A DNA stretch of 64,000 nucleotides from Alkalilimnicola sp. S0819 (GCF_009295635.1 NZ_WHIW01000007.1:88106-152105); one strand, 5' to 3'; positions 12,477 through 21,551 are shown, counted from the stretch's first letter. The notes: generated by a model not told the origin, from the letters alone. Made by a program: numbers and translations.

Positions 12477-14678
12477 TCAGAGCATCTCCAGCGGGTCCAC
12501 GTCCATGGACCAGCGCACCTTGCGCGCCTCCTTGAGCTTGCCCAGACCCGCCACCCACACGCCCAGCAGGCGGTGCAGATCTCGCCGCTCGAAGGCCTGA
12601 AGCAATAACTGCGCCCGGTAACGCCCGGCGCGCCGCTCCATGGGGGCGGGGACGGGGCCGAGCAGTTGCACGCCCGGCAGGCCCAAGGCATCGGCCTGGC
12701 GGCGGGCGGCTTCCAGGAAGTCCTCCGGCGGCCCCGGGTCCACGGCTTCGGCCCGCAGCAGGGCCAGATGGGCGTAGGGGGGCAGGCCCGCGGCGCGGCG
12801 CTCGGCCAGCTGCTGCTCGGCCAAGCGTTCGTAGCCGTGGTGGATCAGTACCTGCAGCAGGGGGTGATCCGGGTGGTGGGTCTGTATGGCGACTTCGCCG
12901 GGCTTCTCGGCCCGGCCGGAACGGCCGGCCACCTGCACCACCAGTTGGCCCAGCCGTTCGGGGGCGCGGAAATCCGCGCCGAACAGGCCTTGGTCGGCGT
13001 CGATGATCCCCACCAGGGTGATGTTGGGCAGGTCGTGACCTTTGGCGAGCATCTGGGTGCCGAGCAGAAGGCGGGCCTCGCCGGCGTGGGCCTGCTCCAG
13101 CAGGCGCTGCAGTTCGCCCTTGCGTCGGGTGCTGTCCCGGTCGATGCGCAACACGCCCTGCTCGGGAAAGTGCTCCCGCAGCACGCTCTCCAGTTGCTCG
13201 GTGCCCTGGCCGATGGGGCGCAGGTCCACGCTCTGGCAGTCGGGGCAGTGGGGGCGCAGCCGCGCCTCGTGGCCGCAGTGGTGGCAGCGCAGGCGGCCGG
13301 CCCGGCGATGCCAGGTCAGGCGCGCGTCGCAACGGGGGCAGCCAGCCACCCAGCCACACTCGTGGCACATGAGCACCGGGGCGAAGCCGCGGCGGTTGAG
13401 AAACAGCAGCACCTGGCCGTCCTGGTCCAGATGCCGGCGCATGGTTTCCATCAGTTGGGGCGTGAGCCCGCCTTCCAGGGGCTTGCCCCGGGCATCCAGC
13501 ACCTGAAAGCGCGGTGGTCGGGCCGCGCCGGCCCGGCGAGAAAGGCGCAGGTGCTGGTAGCGCCCGGCGCGGGCGTTGGCGAGGCTCTCCAGGGAGGGCG
13601 TGGCCGAGCCGAGGATGATGGGGATATCCAGCTTGCGTGCCCGCACCAGGCTCAGATCCCGTGCCGAGTAGCGAAAGCCGTCCTGTTGCTTGAAGGACAG
13701 GTCGTGCTCCTCGTCCACGACGATCAGCCCGGGCTCGGCGAGCGGGGTGAACACCGCCGAGCGCGTGCCGATGATCAGCCGCGCCTCGCCCCGGGCGGCG
13801 GCCAGCCAGGCGTTGAGGCGTTCGCGCTCGTTGAGCGCCGAATGCAGCACGGCGATGGGCACGGCGTAGCGGCGGCGGAAGCGGTCGAGCAGCTGCGGGG
13901 TGAGGCCGATCTCGGGCACCAGCACCAGGGCCTGGCGGCCGGCGGCCAGGGTCTCGCCGATGGCGGCGAGGTATACCTCGGTCTTGCCGCTGCCGGTGAC
14001 GCCATCGAGCAGGCTGGCGCGAAAGCCCGCCGCCTGCCCCAGGAGCGCTTCGCAGGCGGCCTGCTGCTCGGCGTTCAGCGCCGGGGCGACGCTCTCGCCA
14101 CTGCCTTCGATCAGGCCGTAGCCCGGCCGCTCCAGGGCTTCCGCCAGGCCTTTTTCCACCAGCGCGCGAAAGGCACCGCGCCAATCGCCTTCCTCGGGCA
14201 GGCTGCTGGGCGAGAGCGCTTGATCGGCGGCGCGCAGGCGTTGCAGCAATGCCGCCTGGCGCGGCGCGCGGCGCAGCTGCTTCAGCGGAATCTGCTGGCC
14301 TTGCGCGGTGCAGCGCCAGTGCTGCAGCTGCTGCGCCTCGGCGGCCTCGCCCTGGCGCAGCAGCACCGGCAGCAGGGTCTGGAAGACCTCGCCCGGGGGG
14401 TGGTGATAGTAGGCGGCGGCCCATTCGGCCAGCGCCACCAGCTCCGCGGGCAGGCAGGGCTCGTCGGGGTCCAGCACCCGGTGCAGGGCGCGCAGGCGGG
14501 CGTCCGGCGTGTCGGTGTGGGCGACCGGCGCGCGAACCACGCCGATCAGTCGCTGCCGGCCGAAGGGTATTTCCACACGAGCGCCGGGGGCGGGCATCGG
14601 CGCGCCGGCCGGCAGCCGGTAGTCGAAGTAGCCGTGCAGCGGCGCCGGGACGGCAATCTGTACCAGGGGTTCAGGCAC
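12477..14678 (-). CDS. priA: primosomal replication restart protein PriA (3'-5' helicase)
   Basis: A 733-residue helicase of full length. It has an N-terminal 3'BD domain, Walker A GVTGSGKTEVYL, DEEH box IVVDEEHD, and the zinc-binding insertion with eight cysteines (CHECGWVAGCPRC through HCPDCQS). Motifs V and VI are recognisable as LLLGTQMLAKGHD and VVQVAGRSGRAEK. It reloads the replisome at stalled forks. The start is GTG at 14678, giving PEPLVQIAVPAPL. A gap of about 110 bases containing the argS promoter separates it from argS. Confidence 0.96.
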   Translation of the reverse strand: MPEPLVQIAVPAPLHGYFDYRLPAGAPMPAPGARVEIPFGRQRLIGVVRAPVAHTDTPDARLRALHRVLDPDEPCLPAELVALAEWAAAYYHHPPGEVFQTLLPVLLRQGEAAEAQQLQHWRCTAQGQQIPLKQLRRAPRQAALLQRLRAADQALSPSSLPEEGDWRGAFRALVEKGLAEALERPGYGLIEGSGESVAPALNAEQQAACEALLGQAAGFRASLLDGVTGSGKTEVYLAAIGETLAAGRQALVLVPEIGLTPQLLDRFRRRYAVPIAVLHSALNERERLNAWLAAARGEARLIIGTRSAVFTPLAEPGLIVVDEEHDLSFKQQDGFRYSARDLSLVRARKLDIPIILGSATPSLESLANARAGRYQHLRLSRRAGAARPPRFQVLDARGKPLEGGLTPQLMETMRRHLDQDGQVLLFLNRRGFAPVLMCHECGWVAGCPRCDARLTWHRRAGRLRCHHCGHEARLRPHCPDCQSVDLRPIGQGTEQLESVLREHFPEQGVLRIDRDSTRRKGELQRLLEQAHAGEARLLLGTQMLAKGHDLPNITLVGIIDADQGLFGADFRAPERLGQLVVQVAGRSGRAEKPGEVAIQTHHPDHPLLQVLIHHGYERLAEQQLAERRAAGLPPYAHLALLRAEAVDPGPPEDFLEAARRQADALGLPGVQLLGPVPAPMERRAGRYRAQLLLQAFERRDLHRLLGVWVAGLGKLKEARKVRWSMDVDPLEML

Positions 14679-15048
14679 GAGGTGTCCAGGGTTTTCGCGG
14701 CGTGTCAGCCGGGTGATTTACGAGCCGCCGTTCAAGCGGTTTCTTAGCTGAAGTCACGTAACTGTCTCACAGTGTTTCAAAAACCTTACTTGTCCACAAA
14801 ACCTGTGGATAAGTCTGTGGAAGACCGTTGGGGAAACGCCGCAAATGGCGGTCACTGGCGGCTTTCCCTTAGATTGTTCAGAAACTCGCCAATTTCCATA
14901 ATGCCCAGAAAAAACAGCATCTTGAGTTAATTTCAGGCCTTGTCCAAGGGGCTGTTGCCGGGCCGTGCGGACGGCGGCGACGGTGGTGTGCATAAGTGCT
15001 TGACTTCTCGTCGCCGCAGGCTTCAGCGGAGTACGTTACACTGGACAC
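14679..15048. other. 370-base intergenic region with a DnaA box
   Basis: No credible gene is seen; the minus-strand open frame at 14754-14993 lacks a ribosome site and resembles no protein. The first half is AT-richer than its surroundings and holds one perfect DnaA box. It must carry the outward promoters of priA (leftward) and the DnaJ-like gene (rightward). Confidence 0.5.
14804..14812 (-). promoter_or_regulatory. perfect DnaA box
   Basis: TGTGGATAA is the complement of the consensus TTATCCACA. It is flanked by the half-like TGTCCACAAA (14791-14800) and TCTGTGGAA. It lies about 125 bases upstream of the priA start. Confidence 0.5.
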
Positions 15049-15627
15049 ATGTCACAGTCATGGGACAGTTGGGATGTTCTCCTCGGGGCTATCGAGGCGC
15101 AACTGCGGGCCCACCCGGCGGGGCTGAGCGAGTTCGCGCTGATCCGGGCGCTGCAGGCCGCCGAGGTGGAGGGCTTCGCCCCGGGAGCGCTCTCGGAACC
15201 GCTCAGCCTCTACCGCACGCACTTTCTGTTGTTCCACAGCCTGTACCGCCTGCGCGAGCGCCTCGCCGACGAGGGCCTGCAAATACACTGCCTGCGGATA
15301 AAGCTGCTGCCCACGGCGGAGCGGGGGGCCGGCGATGGCTTGCCCGCGGCGCCCGATTCGCTGGCCGATTTCTACCTGGACCTGCGCAACCGGGACAATG
15401 TGGACGAGGCGCAGGTGCTGGAGATGCTGGGCGCCTTCTGGCGAGCCTTCAAGGGGCGCGACGCCCGGGCCGAGGCACTGGCCGTGCTGGAGCTGCAGGA
15501 CCCGGTGGAGGCGGCCGATATCAAGCGCCAGTACCGGCGCCTGGCCATGCGCCACCACCCGGATCGCGGCGGCGACGGCCAGCGCTTGCAAGCGATCAAT
15601 GCCGCCATGGCAGCGTTGGGGGTCTAG
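15049..15627 (+). CDS. DNA-J related protein with C-terminal J domain
   Basis: A 192-residue protein. Residues about 10-130 match the DNA-J-related N-terminal domain (PF12339-like), with SEFALIRALQ and YRTHFLLFHSLYRLR. The C-terminal J domain is short, from about residue 135, and contains HPDRGGD, so the HPD motif that stimulates DnaK ATPase is intact. Such proteins are common single-copy genes in gammaproteobacteria but their client is not established. It diverges from priA. The TIGR02444 gene converges on it from the other side. Confidence 0.88.
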   Translation: MSQSWDSWDVLLGAIEAQLRAHPAGLSEFALIRALQAAEVEGFAPGALSEPLSLYRTHFLLFHSLYRLRERLADEGLQIHCLRIKLLPTAERGAGDGLPAAPDSLADFYLDLRNRDNVDEAQVLEMLGAFWRAFKGRDARAEALAVLELQDPVEAADIKRQYRRLAMRHHPDRGGDGQRLQAINAAMAALGV

Positions 15628-15645
15628 CCGCCGGCGGGCGATGGG

Positions 15646-16215
15646 CTACGCGCCGCGCCAGACCCGCGCGGTTTCCGCCTGCAGATCCGCGACACTGCGC
15701 CCCGGGCAGGCGGCCTGGAGGATCAGGCTCAGATCTTCCACGGCCTCGGCTTCCGCGCGGGGGCAGTACTTGCGCATCAACAGCACGGCATTATGGCTGG
15801 CGTCGCGCCAGCGCTCACCGATGGGCGCGCAGGGGAGCCCCTGGGGGAAGTCCATCAGAAAGAGCTTCTGTTCGATGCGCTCGGCGTCCAGCTCCCGCTC
15901 CAGCAGCTGCTTGCGCAGGCGGTAGGTTTCGTCCTCCACGCCCTGCGGGGGTTGCTGGCGCAGCTGGCGGCGCAGGGCGCGGATCGGCTGGATCACGTCC
16001 CGGTGCCATTCGGTGGCGCGGCGGGCGGTGTCCTCCAGTTCGGTGGCGCCCAGGCGGCCATAGCCATGGCTGCCGGTCCACACGGCGGCGAACAGGGTGC
16101 TGATGCTCACCCCGTAGCGGGCCTGCACTCGCAGGCAGGCCGCCTTCACGCCGTCCCGTTCGTACACGGCGACGGCAAAGTTCCACAACTCCCGGGCGGC
16201 GGTGTCCTGATTCAT
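15646..16215 (-). CDS. TIGR02444 family protein (DUF2390)
   Basis: A 189-residue soluble protein, highly charged and probably all-helical. The N-terminal motif RELWNFAVAVYERDGVKAACLRVQ and the following YGVSISTLFAAVW are characteristic of the TIGR02444/DUF2390 family, which is nearly confined to gammaproteobacteria. No catalytic motif is visible and no function is established. It converges on the DnaJ-related gene with an 18-base gap. Confidence 0.82.
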   Translation of the reverse strand: MNQDTAARELWNFAVAVYERDGVKAACLRVQARYGVSISTLFAAVWTGSHGYGRLGATELEDTARRATEWHRDVIQPIRALRRQLRQQPPQGVEDETYRLRKQLLERELDAERIEQKLFLMDFPQGLPCAPIGERWRDASHNAVLLMRKYCPRAEAEAVEDLSLILQAACPGRSVADLQAETARVWRGA

Positions 16216-16545
16216 CTTGGCGGTTCCTGGCTGACTTGCCCCTGGCGGCGTATCCCGACAACCTTAGCCGGATAGGCCGCCGTAATGAAACGATCCTTTA
16301 CGCTGCCGGGGAGGATTTCCAGCGCCTGGAATGGTCGGCGCTGGGCCGTGAGACGCTGGTACGGTGGATGGTGGCGCGTTTTCTGCCCGGCGGGGCCTCG
16401 TGAGTGCCGTTGCGCCGTACGAGGCGCGCCGTGGGCGGCTTCGGGCGAGTTCGAGGGCAAGGGGCCACAGCTGCCGGCGGTAGTTCCAGACGAGCCGAAA
16501 ATGCGGATTCATGAGCCTGCCCAAGGCGCTGCGGCCGGGCAGGCT
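16216..16545. other. 330-base stretch without a secure gene; possible gene remnant
   Basis: On the plus strand a frame without ATG (from TTG 16236 to TGA 16401-16403) encodes about 55 protein-like residues, including RRNETILYAAGEDFQRLEW. On the minus strand the segment from about 16509 encodes MNPHFRLVWNYRRQLWPLAL before becoming compositionally odd. Both cannot be coding where they overlap. No ribosome site supports either one. I suspect a decayed gene rather than a working one. Confidence 0.3.
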
Positions 16546-17358
16546 TCAGGGGGTTAAGCGTCGGCGCCAGACCAGCCAGGTCAGCAGCAGGGCGGCGAGC
16601 GTCAGCGGCGAGAGGCTGCCGCCGCCGCCACTGTTGCGGCGCTCCTCCGCGCGGATGCCGGCTTCCAGGGCGTCCAGTTCCGCCGAAAGCGTATCCAGTT
16701 GCCGGTTCAGGGCATCCACCTGCGCGGCATAATCGCCCAGCACGCCGGCGTCCAGCTGCGCCTTGATCACCGCATCGGTGGCCGCCAGGGCCAGGGCCAC
16801 ATTGGCCAGGCGGTGAGGTTTGGCGGGGCTGCCCACGCTGACCTCGCCGGGAACGCCCGCGCTGTCCATGCCGAGAATGACGCTGCGGTCGCCGGCGGTG
16901 CCGAGGGTGATGACGGGGGCTTCGAACGTGACGTACTGAACCTCGCAATCGGGATTCACCACCGGTTCGCCGGCCGGGATCCTCCCGCCGGGGTGCGCCG
17001 GACACCCTAAAAAGGCGAAGTCCGGCGCGGTGCCGTCGCTGAGCTGTTCGGTGACGCCGTCGCGCATGCGGAAGCTTGCGTAGTCATTGCCTCCGCTGGT
17101 GCTGCTGTTGAATTCCACCGACCAGGTGCCGTCTTCCTGGGGCTGGATTGTGTTGGTGTCGGTGAAGCGCAGGCGCAGGTTGTTTTCTTTCAGCTTGAAG
17201 AAGGCGGCCGAGAAATCCTCGTTGTCCACGCAGTCCACGCCCACGCAACCCGAACCCTCAATGATCAGATCGTCGTGGCGCACATCATCGCTGTGGGCGG
17301 CGCCGGCGAAGGCCAGCAATAGTGCGGCCGCCAGAGAGCGGTATGAATGTTTCAGCAT
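16546..17358 (-). CDS. exported protein with GlyGly-CTERM-like C-terminal anchor
   Basis: A 270-residue protein. A signal peptide (residues 1-23, MLKHSYRSLAAALLLAFAGAAHS) precedes DDVRHDDLIIEGSGCVGVDC. A neck-like segment EVSVGSPAKPHRLANVALALAATDAVI resembles those of trimeric autotransporters, then comes a coiled coil (about 205-240). The tail reads GGGGSLSPLTLAALLLTW followed by basic residues: the Gly-rich, hydrophobic, Arg-ended pattern of GlyGly-CTERM signals processed by rhombosortase. It follows its paralogue after 16 bases. ATG 17358 was chosen because it begins the signal peptide. Function unknown; surface or outer-membrane exposure is inferred. Confidence 0.7.
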   Translation of the reverse strand: MLKHSYRSLAAALLLAFAGAAHSDDVRHDDLIIEGSGCVGVDCVDNEDFSAAFFKLKENNLRLRFTDTNTIQPQEDGTWSVEFNSSTSGGNDYASFRMRDGVTEQLSDGTAPDFAFLGCPAHPGGRIPAGEPVVNPDCEVQYVTFEAPVITLGTAGDRSVILGMDSAGVPGEVSVGSPAKPHRLANVALALAATDAVIKAQLDAGVLGDYAAQVDALNRQLDTLSAELDALEAGIRAEERRNSGGGGSLSPLTLAALLLTWLVWRRRLTP

Positions 17359-17374
17359 TGGGCGCTCCGGGGCC

Positions 17375-18010
17375 TCAAGGACGGTACACGATGGCGGGTC
17401 TGCTTTCCTCGAGGGCCTGCAGCCGGGCGGCAAGCTCGTTCGCCCGGGTGTTCAGGGCGTTGATGCGCTCGCTGAGCGTGGTCAGCGAAGCCGTCATGGC
17501 GGCGGTCTGGTCGTCAATGGTGGCCAGCGTGGCGGTCTTGAAGGCTTCGAACTGGCGCTGGTTGACCGCGTCGTGATCAACGGTGGCATCCGCCACATGG
17601 GCGATCCGCCGCTCGTTACCGGGGCTGCCCACGGAAATGGCCCCCGCCTCCCGGGCGGCGGTGGCGCCCAGCGTGATACTGCCATCGCGGTACAGGCTGA
17701 GCACGGGCACGCCGGCAACGGCGTCTTCCAGATAGAAATAGCTGTTCACGCCACTGCCGTCACCCCGCGACCCCAGTGCCCAGTCATGGGTGGGGAAGGC
17801 GCCGGCGCTGGTGTCCTGGATCAGCAGGCGCGGCTCCGGGGCCTTCAGCTTGAGCGTGTCGAACTGAAAATCCTCACCGTCTTCACAGGCGGTGCCGAAG
17901 CAGGCGGAGCCCTGGACGATGAGATCATCGTTGATGATCTCATCGGCGGAAACCATTGGGGCCGACAGCAGGGCCAGGGCAGGCCAGAGGTTGCGAGCGA
18001 TGCGAAGCAT
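17375..18010 (-). CDS. exported protein, paralogue of the GlyGly-CTERM neighbour
   Basis: A 211-residue protein with a signal peptide (residues 1-22, ending APMVSADE). The segment NDDLIVQGSACFGTACEDGED parallels DDLIIEGSGCVGVDC in the downstream protein. It continues with SAGAFPTHDWAL, SITLGATAA, then SVGSPGNERRIAHVADATVD and DAVNQRQF. The last two closely resemble the head-neck sequence of trimeric autotransporter adhesins. A coiled coil (about 155-205) ends the protein without any barrel or sorting tail. It probably trimerises. It lies 97 bases after the autotransporter stop on the same strand. Function unknown. Confidence 0.7.
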   Translation of the reverse strand: MLRIARNLWPALALLSAPMVSADEIINDDLIVQGSACFGTACEDGEDFQFDTLKLKAPEPRLLIQDTSAGAFPTHDWALGSRGDGSGVNSYFYLEDAVAGVPVLSLYRDGSITLGATAAREAGAISVGSPGNERRIAHVADATVDHDAVNQRQFEAFKTATLATIDDQTAAMTASLTTLSERINALNTRANELAARLQALEESRPAIVYRP

Positions 18011-18107
18011 GGTTGTTATCGTCTTTTTCTATTGTTGAAGCGCCTGCGCAGTATAGTCGCGAATGGGCACGTCACGTAAGTCCCTGGAAGGGCGACCATG
18101 CAAGCCT

Positions 18108-21100
18108 TCAGAAGCGCCATCGCAGGCTGACTTGCGCGCTGTGTTCGCGGTCGCCGGCGCCGTATTGGCCGTCGTAGCGCAGGCCCAGGGCGGCGGCATC
18201 GCTCAGGACCATGTTCAGGCCCAGGCCCAGTACGGCGGCGTCCCGGGCGATGGGGGCACCGCTGACGGTGAAGCGCTGACCGCCGGCGTAGCGGTGCTCG
18301 GACTCGGCGGCCAGATCCCCCTCGGCGTGACGCCAGCCCAGATCCGCCTGCAGCACGCCTTCCTGATTACGCCATTCCCATTGCTGACTTGCCCGCAGCC
18401 CGAGGGTGGCGGTGCTGACCTGGTTGCGGCCGCGCTCGGCGCGCAGGGCGGCGCCGCCGCCTTTCTCCTGAAAGGCCTCATGGCGTTGCTCGCTCCAGTC
18501 CAGGGCGAGATAGGGCGTGAGGCCCAGTGCGGTGGTGAGGGGCAGCGTATAGCCCGCTTCGGCGAAGAGCTGCCGGGTCTCGGCGCGGTAGTCGGCGCGC
18601 AGGGTCTCGTTGAAGCCGGGAAAGACCACCCGCCGCTTGCTGTCGATCTCGTGATGGGCCCAACTCGCGCCGCCGATCAGATGTGCCCGGCCCTTGCCGA
18701 GCGCGAATGCCCGCCCGGCGTAGGCGGCGAGCTGGTAGCTGTCGGCCTCGGCCTCGGCGGCACGATTCTGCACCCGCAGATCCTGATCGGCATAGCCGAA
18801 GGCCCCGCCCAGGCGCCAGTCCCCCACGGGCAGGTCGCCGCCCAGGCGCAGGCCGTGGCTGCGCTGCTCCAGACGGGCGGCGTTGCCGTCGCCTTCCAGG
18901 CGCGCGCGCTCGCCCCGGGCTTCCAGCCAGAGCGGATAGGCCGCCGAGCGGGGCAGGGCGGCGGCGGGGACGAAGTCGCCGGCGCTGGCGGTGGGCGCGC
19001 CGGGGCGCAGGCCGGCGGCGAGATTGCCGCGCAGCGCGGCAAGCCCTCGCCGGGGCAGGCCGCGGGTCTGCTGTTGCAGCGCGCCCTGGTTGCTGGCGTG
19101 GGCCTCGCCGGAGAGGGCGTCGAAGGCGCCGGGGGCTTGGGGATCGGAGAGCCCCAGCACGGTGCTGTAGGCATCACCGCCGCCCACCGATTGCACGCCG
19201 TTTGCCGCGCGGCGCTGGTTGCGGGTGCGGGCGGCATCGGCGAAGTCGGTGTCGTTGCGCGCCAGGGTCAGGGTGACCGCATGGGCGCTGTAGCCGAGGC
19301 TGGGGTCCAGGAAGGCGAAGGCGCTGCTCACCGAATCGAAGCCACCGTTGATGCTGCCGTCGGCGGTGAGGATGGTGTAGTCACTCTGGGCACGATAGGC
19401 GCCGTTCTCGCCGATGTGGAGCACCCCGCCGGCCAGCATCGCATCGCCGGTGACGTGGATGCGATCGCTGGCGCTGCCCGCCGGGTCTACCTCCACCTCA
19501 TAGCGGCTGCCGGCGTTCAGGATCAGATCCCCATCCACCGTGAGGGCGCCGATGGAATTGCCCGGGGCGAGGGTGGCGCCTTGCAGGGCGACCAGGCCCC
19601 TGACCGTGCCGCCGCCCATTACGGTGCCGCCCTCGTCCACCAGCAGATTGCCTACTGTGCCGTTGGCCACCAACACCCCCTGGTCGTTGATCAGTCCGAG
19701 ACCGGCGATGCTCAGCTCCGCGCCGGCCTCCACCACCAGCCGCCCCAGCGGGCTGACCTCCAGATCGCCGGTAATGAGCTGGGCATTGTTGCTCAGTTGG
19801 AGCAGGCCATTGGCGACACCGGTGCCCGAGCCGGCGGTGAGGGTGCCGCCGTCGATAAGCAGCCCGGCCGGGTCGCCGCTGCAGCCGCAAACGCTGAGCA
19901 CGCCCCCCAGCAGATGGTTGCGGCCCTGAAGGGTGAGCGTGCCGCCACCCGTCATGGAGAGACCGCCGTCGCCGTTGATCGTGCCGGTAAAGGTGGTATC
20001 GGCGGCGCCAACGACCGAGAGAAGAGTGTCTTCGTCGGCCAGCAGTACCGTGCCGGCGCCGGCCAGGGAGTCGATCCGCGCCCAGTCGCCCGCGCCTATG
20101 CCGAGGGTGCTGCCGTTGGCAATGCTCACCGCGCCGGCCTCGGCATTGCCATCGCCGGGGGAGAGCTGCAGATCGCCGCCGGCCAGATCAAGCGCACCCA
20201 GCTGCAGGGCGTCGCCGCCGAACACAAGCGTGCCGCCGTTGACGGTGGTGTTGCCGGCGTGGCCGCCCGCGCTGGACAGGGTCACGGTGCCGGCACCACG
20301 TTTGAGCATCTCTCCGGTGCCGCTGAGCGAGCCGGCGTAGCTGCCGTCGGCGGCCTGGTCGAAGACCAGAATGGCGTTGTTGGTGATGTCCCCCTGCAGG
20401 CTGTCGGTATCGCCGATGAGGGTGCCCGCCGTGATGATGGTGCCGCCGGTGTAGCTGTTGGCGCCGGTGAGTGTGACACTGCCCACGCCCCGTTTGGTCA
20501 AGGCGCCGGTACCGCTGATCACATCCCCGTAGCTGCCGTCGGCGGCCTGGTCGAAGACCAGGGTGGCGTTGTTGGAGATGTCCCCCTGCAGGCTGTCGGT
20601 ATCGCCGATGAGGGTGCCGGCACCGACCGTGGTGCCACCGCTATAGATATTGTGCCCGCGGAGGGTGTGACTACCGCTACCCACTTTCACCAATGCCCCG
20701 GTGCCGCTGATGACGCCGTCAAAAAGGCTGCTGGCGGATTCGTCCACCGTCAGTATGGCAGCGCCCAGGCTGATATTGCCGTCGCCGTTGAGGCTGCCCA
20801 CCGTTTGGTCGTGGCCCTGCAGGTTCAGGGTACCGCCGCTATCGATCCGCAGTGCCGCGCTGCCGTCCAGGGCTCCCGACACGCCAGTGTTTACGGTGCC
20901 GGCGTTGATGGTCAGGCTGGTGTAGCCATTGGCATCGTGGTTCAGGTTGAGGGTGCCGCCAGCGTTGACGATGTCCAAGCGGCGGCCCAGGTTGTTGTAG
21001 AAGCGCCGATTCATGTTGGTGGTGCCGGCCCCGGTGAAGGTGACCGTCATCTCGCCGGGGCTGCGCAGTTCCGCGCCGTTGTCGGTGAAGGTCAGCGTGC

Positions 21101-21551
21101 CGCCCGCGGCATTGGATATGGTCTTCGTTGCGTTGCGGCGCAACTCGATGTGTGAGGTGTCGATTGTCTGCAGTTTGTTCGTATCGTTGTAGATGCTGCC
21201 TTCCAGGGAGAACGCCTCTCCCGTGAGGGTGAAGCTCGGTGCGGCGGCATCGAAGCGCAGGTCCCTTGGCGCGAGGAAGAGCAAGTCGTTGTGACTGCTG
21301 GCGTTTCCGGGGCCCAGGAATCTGAGGTCTTCGCCGTTTCTTATACGGGATCCGCCTTGGTAGTTACCGAAATCACTCCAGTTGGCGCTCATGCCGCCAC
21401 CGGTCCACACCGCCTCGTCTGCCACGGCGACGACCGTTGTTGACAACAGGCCGCCGAGCATAAGCCAGGTGGTGGCACGAGGCGCAGGCCTGCCGTGGCG
21501 GCGCTTGGTATCAGTGCCCATGTGCCAATTGAGCGGGAAGTTGCGAACCAT
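18108..21551 (-). CDS. type Va autotransporter with PATR-repeat passenger
   Basis: An 1147-residue protein. An extended signal peptide (about residues 1-45, ending VVAVADE) is followed by a beta-helical passenger rich in Gly, Thr and Ser. The passenger has several autotransporter-associated beta-strand repeats of the form YSGGTTVGAGTL (near residues 300, 364 and 428). The sequence GLLIDGGTL and a pertactin-like LAPGNSIGALTVDGDL follow. The last 270 residues form the translocator barrel, ending in ALGLRYDGQYGAG and a terminal aromatic (RWRF). It should expose the passenger on the cell surface. No protease motif was seen, so an adhesive role is more likely than a lytic one. Two small exported proteins follow on the same strand. 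Confidence 0.88.
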   Translation of the reverse strand: MVRNFPLNWHMGTDTKRRHGRPAPRATTWLMLGGLLSTTVVAVADEAVWTGGGMSANWSDFGNYQGGSRIRNGEDLRFLGPGNASSHNDLLFLAPRDLRFDAAAPSFTLTGEAFSLEGSIYNDTNKLQTIDTSHIELRRNATKTISNAAGGTLTFTDNGAELRSPGEMTVTFTGAGTTNMNRRFYNNLGRRLDIVNAGGTLNLNHDANGYTSLTINAGTVNTGVSGALDGSAALRIDSGGTLNLQGHDQTVGSLNGDGNISLGAAILTVDESASSLFDGVISGTGALVKVGSGSHTLRGHNIYSGGTTVGAGTLIGDTDSLQGDISNNATLVFDQAADGSYGDVISGTGALTKRGVGSVTLTGANSYTGGTIITAGTLIGDTDSLQGDITNNAILVFDQAADGSYAGSLSGTGEMLKRGAGTVTLSSAGGHAGNTTVNGGTLVFGGDALQLGALDLAGGDLQLSPGDGNAEAGAVSIANGSTLGIGAGDWARIDSLAGAGTVLLADEDTLLSVVGAADTTFTGTINGDGGLSMTGGGTLTLQGRNHLLGGVLSVCGCSGDPAGLLIDGGTLTAGSGTGVANGLLQLSNNAQLITGDLEVSPLGRLVVEAGAELSIAGLGLINDQGVLVANGTVGNLLVDEGGTVMGGGTVRGLVALQGATLAPGNSIGALTVDGDLILNAGSRYEVEVDPAGSASDRIHVTGDAMLAGGVLHIGENGAYRAQSDYTILTADGSINGGFDSVSSAFAFLDPSLGYSAHAVTLTLARNDTDFADAARTRNQRRAANGVQSVGGGDAYSTVLGLSDPQAPGAFDALSGEAHASNQGALQQQTRGLPRRGLAALRGNLAAGLRPGAPTASAGDFVPAAALPRSAAYPLWLEARGERARLEGDGNAARLEQRSHGLRLGGDLPVGDWRLGGAFGYADQDLRVQNRAAEAEADSYQLAAYAGRAFALGKGRAHLIGGASWAHHEIDSKRRVVFPGFNETLRADYRAETRQLFAEAGYTLPLTTALGLTPYLALDWSEQRHEAFQEKGGGAALRAERGRNQVSTATLGLRASQQWEWRNQEGVLQADLGWRHAEGDLAAESEHRYAGGQRFTVSGAPIARDAAVLGLGLNMVLSDAAALGLRYDGQYGAGDREHSAQVSLRWRF
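20341..20618. repeat. near-identical 86-base repeat, period 192, inside the autotransporter gene
   Basis: 20341-20426 and 20533-20618 match almost base for base and are 192 bases (64 codons) apart, encoding GTLIGDTDSLQGDI and FDQAADGSY twice. DNA-level identity suggests recent duplication or gene conversion within the passenger. Confidence 0.85.

Noticed and set aside
14754..14993. 79-codon minus-strand open frame between priA and the DnaJ-related gene
   Set aside because: No ribosome site, no similarity that I recognise, and it covers the DnaA box and likely promoters.
18050..18075. Promoter between the autotransporter and the first exported-protein gene
   Set aside because: A TATACT -10 is present on the minus strand, but no -35 at a workable distance; co-transcription with the autotransporter seems as likely.
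18063..21155. 1030-codon plus-strand open frame
   Set aside because: It is antisense to the autotransporter, low in complexity (Gly/Ala/Val/Gln), and lacks any recognisable domain; the minus strand has clear signal peptide, repeats and barrel.
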